DNA of 64,000 bases, taken from contig JAEETH010000008.1 in the NCBI GenBank assembly GCA_016290215.1, positions 1 through 64,000 on the forward strand, given 5' to 3'. A program made the position numbers and the translations under genes. The notes beneath the pieces are model-generated. The model did no database searches. It was not told the origin of the DNA and saw only the letters and a program-made list of their open reading frames with translations. Position 1 is the stretch's first letter. Each line of letters starts with the position of its first letter. This stretch comes from Bacteroidales bacterium. GTDB lineage: Bacteria > Bacteroidota > Bacteroidia > Bacteroidales > F082. Of the stretch, positions 58,367 through 64,000 are shown in pieces.

Positions 58367-58516
58367 CAGCGGATAAGTGGGCTTCTGCCCCAAGGGTAGA
58401 AGTTACTTATTCGGCTCTCTCCGTTTAATGGGAGAGGCAAGATTTTGAATTACTGATAATTAAGGCTTTCGTATGGGAGTCAGAATAGCGAAGCTATAAC
58501 TTTTTAGAATTGAAAA
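58367..58516 (+). promoter_or_regulatory. Structured 150-nt leader before the Wzm gene
   Basis: ATAAGT (58373-58378) pairs with ACTTAT (58404-58409), enclosing CTTCTGCCC / GGGTAGAAG (58381-58403). CTCTCC / GGAGAG (about 58414-58437) form a second hairpin. The remaining 80 nt reach the ATG. Two stable hairpins in a long leader of a capsule-type operon suggest control after initiation, such as antitermination or RNA binding. Confidence 0.5.
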
Positions 58517-59398
58517 ATGGCACAAACTGTATCGGAAAATGAAAATTGGAGCACCGTCATCAAGCCTCGTAACAAGCTTTTTGAGGTGAACCTTAAGGAA
58601 ATATGGGACTATCGTGACTTGTTGACGCTGTTTGTGAAGCGTACCATAACAGTGGCTTATAAACAGACCGTCTTAGGGCCGTTATGGTGGGTTATTCAAC
58701 CTGCCTTTACCGTCATCATGTATATGGTGGTGTTTGGAGGCATCGCTGGCATTCCCACCGATGGTATCCCACAGCCTTTGTTCTACCTTGGCGGTGTTGC
58801 CATGTGGCAGTATTTTTCTGATTGTTTGGGGAAGTCCTCAAGCACGTTTGTGAGCCATGCGGGCATTTTTGGCAAGGTCTATTTCCCGCGTCTTATCATG
58901 CCATTAGCGGATACCGTTAGCAATCTGGTGCGTTTTGGCATACAGCTTGGATTGTTTGTATTAGTTTATTTGTATTATGCAATAATTGGTCAGGCGCCGA
59001 GTCCTAATTGGTATCTATTGCTGTTCCCATTATTGGTGGTGATGTTAGCAGGATTGGCTTTGGGTTTTGGCATCATTGTCTCGTCGATGACGACCAAGTA
59101 CCGTGACCTTCAGATTTTATTTTCATTCTTTGTGTCACTGTGGATGTATGCTACGCCTATCGTCTATCCTTTGAGTGAAGTGAAAGGGAAAATGGTGAAA
59201 GGTTTTGACTTGTACAAACTCATGCACTTCAATCCTATTACTCCTATCATCGAGACTTTCAAGCATGGTGCCTTGAGTGCTGGCGAATTCATCGGCTGGG
59301 GTTGGCTGGCTTATAGCTTTGTGTTTATGCTCATCGTGTTGGCTCTTGGTATCTTGATATTCAATAAAGTACAGAAGAGTTTTATGGATACAGTGTAA
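58517..59398 (+). CDS. wzm: Polysaccharide ABC exporter permease (Wzm/KpsM type)
   Basis: A 293-residue inner-membrane protein with six hydrophobic helices (starting WDYRDLLTLFVKRTITVAYKQTVLGPLWWVIQP). This is the ABC-2 permease that exports lipid-linked polysaccharide. Its ATPase partner (Wzt) usually follows at once, but the next gene is a GT61 enzyme. Confidence 0.9.
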   Translation: MAQTVSENENWSTVIKPRNKLFEVNLKEIWDYRDLLTLFVKRTITVAYKQTVLGPLWWVIQPAFTVIMYMVVFGGIAGIPTDGIPQPLFYLGGVAMWQYFSDCLGKSSSTFVSHAGIFGKVYFPRLIMPLADTVSNLVRFGIQLGLFVLVYLYYAIIGQAPSPNWYLLLFPLLVVMLAGLALGFGIIVSSMTTKYRDLQILFSFFVSLWMYATPIVYPLSEVKGKMVKGFDLYKLMHFNPITPIIETFKHGALSAGEFIGWGWLAYSFVFMLIVLALGILIFNKVQKSFMDTV

Positions 59399-59463
59399 GA
59401 TTGTCAAATCTAAATAGAATGAGCTTTTTCAGTAATTGAAAGCGTTGCTATTCGACAAATCGT

Positions 59464-60597
59464 ATGAAGGTAAATTTCAACTACATATCACGAGAACTGA
59501 GAGAATGTAAAGAAATTGGTGTATCGATAAAACATAGGAGAGACTTAAAACTCGGCGTTACAGAGTTGCATCATGGATATGTGTCGACGTTTGTGAATTG
59601 GGATGCTTGTGGAGGGGCGATTACATCTGAAAATGAATGTGTGGTTGATGATCCGTGGAAAAATGACGCATCATTCTTTGATTTTGATACTGCTTTTGTT
59701 GAACATAAGAGAGTTATTTATCTCGGAAATGTAGTGAATTGTTTTGGCCATTTTTTTACCGACAATCTAAGGAAAGTTTGGTTTTTAAAAACGACACAAG
59801 GCAAAAAGCTTATTGAAGAAGGTGCTGAGATAGTTTATACAACAGATCAAGCTCCTCTTATCCCTGTCGCCTTTGAGATATGGAAAATGGCGGGCGTAGA
59901 TTTGTCTCGGGCCCGATTAATAGATAAACTTACTAGGTTTGATGTTGTTTATATACCAGACAATTGCTTTTTTGAGATAGAAGCTAAGTTGTATACCCCC
60001 GAATGGGCTGAATTGGTTGAAAGTATTAAAGAAAATGCCATTAAAAGCAGGCCTTATTCGAGCGAATTTGGCAACTCATCGAGGAGGGTGTATTTAACAA
60101 GAGTTGGAATTGATAACAGAAGCAAGACGGAAATAGGCGAAAGGGAAATTGTTAAGGTATTTAAAAGGAGGGGGTACGAAATTGTCTCTCCGGAAAAGTT
60201 GAGTATTTGCGAGCAAATTTGCCTGATGGATGGTTGCAGTCATTTGGTAGCGACAGAAGGTTCGGTGGCGCATCTGAGTTTGTTTTGCAAGCCCAAGACG
60301 GAGGTCGTAATACTTTGTAAAGCCAACTATAATAACGATTACCAAAATGTAATTAATGAATATGCTGATTTGAATGTGACTTATGTGGAGTCACACAAAT
60401 CTGTAATGGCTTCAAAAGAGGCTCCCTGGGGTGGACCGTTTTATTTGTGTGTGACGAAGTATCTTGAACAGTATATTGGGCATCCCATTCTTCATGTGCC
60501 ATATTGGCTAAAGCCATCGTATTGGAAGTATAGCCGAAATATCTTATATGGAAGTTATTTAAGAACCAAGAAAGCAATCAAAAGAATTGTTGGCTGA
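59464..60597 (+). CDS. GT61-family glycosyltransferase (polysaccharide locus)
   Basis: A 377-residue protein homologous to the 46819 gene: VIYLGNVVNCFGHFFTDNLRKVWFLK, RRVYLTRVGIDNRSKTEIGER, GYEIVSPEKLSICEQICLM, LVATEGSVAHLSLF, ESHKSVMASKEAPWGGPFY. Likely adds a sugar to the growing polysaccharide. AT-rich like the rest of the locus. Confidence 0.75.
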   Translation: MKVNFNYISRELRECKEIGVSIKHRRDLKLGVTELHHGYVSTFVNWDACGGAITSENECVVDDPWKNDASFFDFDTAFVEHKRVIYLGNVVNCFGHFFTDNLRKVWFLKTTQGKKLIEEGAEIVYTTDQAPLIPVAFEIWKMAGVDLSRARLIDKLTRFDVVYIPDNCFFEIEAKLYTPEWAELVESIKENAIKSRPYSSEFGNSSRRVYLTRVGIDNRSKTEIGEREIVKVFKRRGYEIVSPEKLSICEQICLMDGCSHLVATEGSVAHLSLFCKPKTEVVILCKANYNNDYQNVINEYADLNVTYVESHKSVMASKEAPWGGPFYLCVTKYLEQYIGHPILHVPYWLKPSYWKYSRNILYGSYLRTKKAIKRIVG

Positions 60598-60620
60598 TTA
60601 TTGATGTTGTGTAATAGTTG

Positions 60621-60998
60621 CATGGGAAAAGAATCCCTTGGCCTCTATTATTGTTCCTAATTTATGATAAAGAGTTGTGCCTTCCCCGTTGTATTGACAG
60701 CATTCTCAGGCAGAGTTTTACTGCCTTTGAGTCGCTGCTCATTGACGACGGCAGTACTGACGGCAGTGGCGCAATTTGCGACTTATATGCCGAGAAAGAC
60801 AATAGTATCCGTGTTTTCCATAAGGAGAATGAAGGTTCAGCAGATACAAGATAGTATGGATTTGTATTGGCTATTGGGGAGTATATTGCCGCCTCGACAG
60901 ACTATGTTGAGCATATAGAGGGCAACGGCATCGCCATCAGCATGGACAGTCGGGGGCTGCGCCTTGGACGACATCTATACAGTGTAAATGAAAAATGA
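60621..60998 (+). pseudogene. Broken GT2 glycosyltransferase
   Basis: Pieces of a GT2 enzyme in changing frames: PLASIIVPN in one frame, then LPRCIDSILRQSFTAFESLLIDDGSTDGSG and YAEKDNSIRVFHKENEGSADT in another, ending in stops. It matches the intact gene at 63533 (HCIDSILSQNFSDFELLLIDDGSTDGSG). At least two frameshifts; the C-terminal half is missing. Confidence 0.75.
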
Positions 60999-61022
60999 TA
61001 AGGTAATTAATGGAGTTTTGTT

Positions 61023-62057
61023 ATGAATCCTATAATATCAATATTGATAATTACGCATAATCAGCGGTATCTGTTAGAACGTTGTTTGGATAGTGTATTG
61101 AATCAAAAAATTGATGTTCCTTATGAAATAATTGTATCTGATGATGGAGCGGATGATGGCACAAAAGATTATATCCAACAGCTATGTTGTTCAGAACGAG
61201 TTTTAGGGAAAAAGAATCTTATCGAATTAAAATACGTTTATTGTTCTAATGAAATGACCTTTGGAAGAATCGGTTGGAACAAGCTCTCGGCCTACAAGCA
61301 AGCGCGCGGTAAGTATTTTGTGAATGTTGATGCCGATGATTTTTTAATTGGTGAAGATTTGTATCAGGAAGAGTATGAAATGTTGGAGTCTCATCCTGAG
61401 TGCTCGATGGTACAGACACGTCTTCTCATGTTAGATGATGGAGATAATATCGAAAAAATAAGGAAGGGCTATCCTTTTAGCGAAAAGATTGAAAATGGGG
61501 TGAAATATTCATTGCAGGATTTTATTCGATACAAGTTGATAGGCCAGCACCAAACCTATATGTATCGACGTCGCCCTCAAGACGACATGGAACAGTTATT
61601 AGGTTGTGGGTTTGACGATTATAATATTACATATTATCATCTTCAATTTGGCCCAGTTGTCTTTTTAGACAAGACTGGCTATGTATGGGTGCAATATCCT
61701 AATAGCGCTTCGCAAGGTAAGACTAATGATGAGAATGTATTTTTTACATTGTTGCTACCTTTGAGGCTTTCAATGCAGAAGGCATTCGAAAAATCAAAGT
61801 ATGTGCTTCTTTCTGGTGGATTTTGTTGGTTTACGTCTTTGATTAAAATTCCACCTTATTATCCGAAATTGGGTGACGTTAGAAATAAAGAAGAGGCGGC
61901 TCCAGATATCTTTATATGGAAGTTTTTTTCAGGACATCATCATAGATTTAGATCTTGGGTTAGATATGTGTTAATTTGGCTATTGTTGCAGGTAATGAAT
62001 CGTTTACAAATTAGATCCAAGTTCTGCCTTGAATTATTATATAAGGCTATGGTATGA
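61023..62057 (+). CDS. GT2-family glycosyltransferase
   Basis: A 344-residue enzyme. GT-A fold start PIISILIITHNQRYLLERCLDSVLNQ, IVSDDGADDGT, metal DxD in VNVDADDFLIG (about 105-112). No membrane helices of note. Acts in the cytoplasm on lipid-linked sugars. An IS relic lies immediately downstream. Confidence 0.85.
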   Translation: MNPIISILIITHNQRYLLERCLDSVLNQKIDVPYEIIVSDDGADDGTKDYIQQLCCSERVLGKKNLIELKYVYCSNEMTFGRIGWNKLSAYKQARGKYFVNVDADDFLIGEDLYQEEYEMLESHPECSMVQTRLLMLDDGDNIEKIRKGYPFSEKIENGVKYSLQDFIRYKLIGQHQTYMYRRRPQDDMEQLLGCGFDDYNITYYHLQFGPVVFLDKTGYVWVQYPNSASQGKTNDENVFFTLLLPLRLSMQKAFEKSKYVLLSGGFCWFTSLIKIPPYYPKLGDVRNKEEAAPDIFIWKFFSGHHHRFRSWVRYVLIWLLLQVMNRLQIRSKFCLELLYKAMV

Positions 62058-62068
62058 GGGTGGTATAT

Positions 62069-62482
62069 TGTACCCCAAAATTGAGAACATGAGTTAAGGT
62101 GAAAAAACAGTAGTTTTGCAGAGGATAAAAAACGTTAGGATTGCTTCGTCCCTCGCATTGACGTATGACAATAAAACGAAAGAAATTCATAAACATATTC
62201 AAGGCCATGGTCGCCTTGGCCGCGATAAGGGAGCAGAAGATCCAGTCAGACCATCAAACGCGAGTACATCTACCTGAATCCTTGTGATAATGCGATTGAG
62301 TTGCGGAAGGGAATTGAGAAGTTCATGTAGTATTACAACACTGAACGGCTCCATCAGTGCATTGAAAACGAAACCCGGAGCGCAAATACGAAAACGACAA
62401 CAAATTATTAATCCGTACCCATAAAGCTGCTTGATGATTCAGATTGATTCATTATACTTGCAGTCTCAATTAATGGGGTACA
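62069..62482. mobile_element. Relic of an IS3-family insertion sequence
   Basis: Ends TGTACCCCAAAATTGAGA (from 62069) and its inverse TCTCAATTAATGGGGTACA (to 62482), beginning TG and ending CA as in IS3. A 4-bp direct repeat ATAT flanks it (62065-62068, 62483-62486). Only about 414 bp remain instead of about 1.2-1.5 kb, so it cannot move by itself. It sits 16 bp before the next GT2 gene and could supply or break its promoter. Confidence 0.8.
62253..62410 (+). pseudogene. Remnant of IS3 OrfB (transposase) C-terminus
   Basis: Reads IKREYIYLNPCDNAIELRKGIEKFM-stop-YYNTERLHQCIENET, the typical IS3 OrfB end (IKxExxY ... IxxYIxFYNxxRxH) with a stop replacing a residue and frame loss after it. Confidence 0.75.
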
Positions 62483-62498
62483 ATATAGAAAAACAGTT

Positions 62499-63536
62499 AT
62501 GAAGCAATTAATCACTATAGTAATTCCAGTCTACAACGTAGAATCATACATTTCCGATTGCCTTCAATCCGTGATGCGCCAGACCTATAAAGGTCCGTTA
62601 GAGTGCATCTTGGTGGATGATTGCGGCACGGACAAGAGCATTGAGATTGCGCAGAACATGATTGCGGAATACAATGGCCCGATTGAGTTCAAGGTTTTGC
62701 ATCACGAACACAACAGAGGGGTTTCGGCAGCGCGCAATACAGGTATAGATGCAGCAAAGGGTGATTACGTGTGTTTTTTGGATAGCGACGACTGGATTTC
62801 GGATGATTGTATTGAGAAGTTGGCTCAACCGCTTCAGAATGAGGTTTTTGATATAGTCATTGGAGATTACGAATTAGTAGGATATATGCCTTACCCTTTG
62901 GTGTTGTCATTGCCAGAAGGTTCTTATCACGAGGGAATCAGCGAAGTGTTTAGCAACCACGGTGTTTATATTATGCCCTGGAATAAACTGTATTCCAAAG
63001 AATTCCTGAATAGAAATAGATTGCGATTCGAGGAAGGCAAGAATCAAGAAGACGAGATTTTTGCTTTTGAAATTTCGTGCATTGAGAAGTCGTTTTATGT
63101 GGTCAAGACGGTGACTTATTATTATAGGATGAGGGAGGGTTCCATTGTCCATACTAACGACAAAGTATTACTCGCCAGGCATGCTGATGTAATCAATGTG
63201 CTGAAAGGGAAGGTGGAACAACGATACAAAGATATTGAAGGGATATTCGACTTCTATATGTTTTGGGTTATTAGAGTGTTTAGTTGGACTTTTGGTTTAG
63301 AGATGGATGAGGAAATGAAAGCTTTTTTCGAGAAGCAAACGAAAGGCTTTCTTGAGCCCATTCCTAATGTTTGCTATTTGAAGAGTAAGCACTATAGGCT
63401 GCTTTATTTTGCCTGTAAAAGGGATCAAACCTATTCGCGGTTTCTATATGTTTATAATGTGTACCCTGAAAAGTTGAAAGGACGAGTCTTACGGAATGTG
63501 CTGAATCTGCTTCCATATAAAAGAAATGTTATATGA
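62499..63536 (+). CDS. GT2-family glycosyltransferase
   Basis: A 345-residue enzyme. LITIVIPVYNVESYISDCLQSVMRQTYKGPLECILVDD, GVSAARNTGIDAAKGDYVCFLDSDDWISD (DxD) and a C-terminal helical part. It overlaps the next GT2 gene by ATGA (63533-63536), so they are co-translated. Confidence 0.88.
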   Translation: MKQLITIVIPVYNVESYISDCLQSVMRQTYKGPLECILVDDCGTDKSIEIAQNMIAEYNGPIEFKVLHHEHNRGVSAARNTGIDAAKGDYVCFLDSDDWISDDCIEKLAQPLQNEVFDIVIGDYELVGYMPYPLVLSLPEGSYHEGISEVFSNHGVYIMPWNKLYSKEFLNRNRLRFEEGKNQEDEIFAFEISCIEKSFYVVKTVTYYYRMREGSIVHTNDKVLLARHADVINVLKGKVEQRYKDIEGIFDFYMFWVIRVFSWTFGLEMDEEMKAFFEKQTKGFLEPIPNVCYLKSKHYRLLYFACKRDQTYSRFLYVYNVYPEKLKGRVLRNVLNLLPYKRNVI

Positions 63537-64000
63537 AGATTTCTGTGATAGTTCCTGTATACAATACTGCCCAATTCTTGCCTCATTGCATTGATAGCAT
63601 CCTTAGCCAAAACTTTTCTGATTTTGAGTTGTTGCTCATTGATGACGGTAGCACTGACGGCAGTGGCCAGATTTGTGATTCCTATGCTGAAAAGGACAAC
63701 CGTATCCGTGTGTTCCATAAGGAGAATGGAGGAGTGAGTTCTGCTAGGAATATGGGATTGGATAATGCACAAGGAGAATGGATAAACTTTGTGGATAGCG
63801 ATGACTGGCTTGAGCAGGATTTTTTTGTGATTGGCAATAATGAAAATGTTGACTTGATATATCAGCACAGGGTTTTTGCGGATGGAAAATGTGATAGTAT
63901 TATACAACCAGGTATATTTAGAGGAGAGGATTATCTGGATTTTTTGACAGAGAATAGTCAAACTAATTTATTCTTAATGTGCTATAGCATGTTGCTTAGA
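63533..64000 (+). CDS. GT2-family glycosyltransferase (cut by window end)
   Basis: The first 156 residues are visible: MKISVIVPVYNTAQFLPHCIDSILSQ, LLIDDGSTDGSG, NGGVSSARNMGLDNAQGEWINFVDSDDWLE. It is the intact relative of the pseudogene at 60621. The 3' end is outside the window. Confidence 0.88.
   Translation, partial: MKISVIVPVYNTAQFLPHCIDSILSQNFSDFELLLIDDGSTDGSGQICDSYAEKDNRIRVFHKENGGVSSARNMGLDNAQGEWINFVDSDDWLEQDFFVIGNNENVDLIYQHRVFADGKCDSIIQPGIFRGEDYLDFLTENSQTNLFLMCYSMLLR

Noticed and set aside
60664-60918. 84-codon plus-strand frame over the GT2 pseudogene
   Set aside because: Out of frame with the GT2 similarity; a by-product of the broken gene.
1-64000. tRNA and rRNA genes
   Set aside because: I looked through the gaps for cloverleaf-like T-arm motifs and rRNA segments and saw none; a covariance search would be needed to exclude them fully.

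Overview
This window is a chromosomal segment from a member of the Bacteroidota, most likely an uncultivated gut- or rumen-type Bacteroidales. The evidence is the many TAnnTTTG (-7) promoter boxes, a TonB-dependent receptor with a carboxypeptidase-like plug extension, five proteins with type IX secretion (T9SS) C-terminal signals, T9SS-associated genes (a PorX-like regulator and a DUF4835/PorD-like protein), Bacteroidota-type RNA polymerase omega, and the bamD-rpoZ-DUF4835-recN gene order. No rRNA, tRNA, CRISPR array or prophage was recognised.

Layout. 0-7.7 kb: a truncated thioredoxin-fold secreted protein, a T9SS cargo protein, a PspC/DUF5668 membrane pair, a TonB-dependent receptor, an oligopeptidase B and a CpeT-like protein. 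7.7-17 kb: a glycan/glycogen block (GH29 fucosidase, cytoplasmic GH13, glycogen branching enzyme, GH31) with an AAA-type ATPase inside it. 17-26 kb: two tandem small outer-membrane barrels, a biotin-dependent carboxyltransferase homologue whose biotin-acceptor lysine is missing, a newly noticed structured RNA of about 200 nt at 20.1-20.3 kb, a WD40-like lipoprotein, an orphan XRE antitoxin-like regulator, urocanate hydratase, and a second ATPase behind a striking double operator. 26-46.7 kb: secreted T9SS cargo (amidase, type B sorting protein, C10 protease, M14 carboxypeptidase) mixed with housekeeping genes (yajC, ybbR-like, coaE, argS, rsmE, recN, rpoZ, bamD, dapA). 46.8-56 kb: a GT61 glycosyltransferase, an HD phosphohydrolase, porX-tsaE-aroB-aroA in one orientation, and a LutA-like Fe-S protein. 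55.4-64 kb: the start of a surface-polysaccharide locus (acetyltransferase, DegT aminotransferase, unusual sugar transferase, Wzm permease, GT61, several GT2 enzymes, a GT2 pseudogene and an IS3-family relic).

The most unusual feature is a set of small foldback (palindromic) repeat families. One family has a shared core, roughly ATAGATTCC...GGAATGACAT, flanked by arms that differ from copy to copy but are complementary within each copy. Copies sit between genes and inside the reading frames of aroB and aroA without breaking them. At the two coding sites one arm appears to be the host gene's own sequence and the other its inverted copy. A second family (CTGAGCnTGTCGAAG) is inserted in frame in oligopeptidase B and aroA. 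These resemble in concept the protein-inserting palindromic elements of Rickettsia, but in a Bacteroidales genome.

All calls come from reading the sequence only. Product names rest on recognised motifs. Start codons were often moved downstream from the longest open frame because of signal peptides, 4-bp ATGA overlaps or promoter position.
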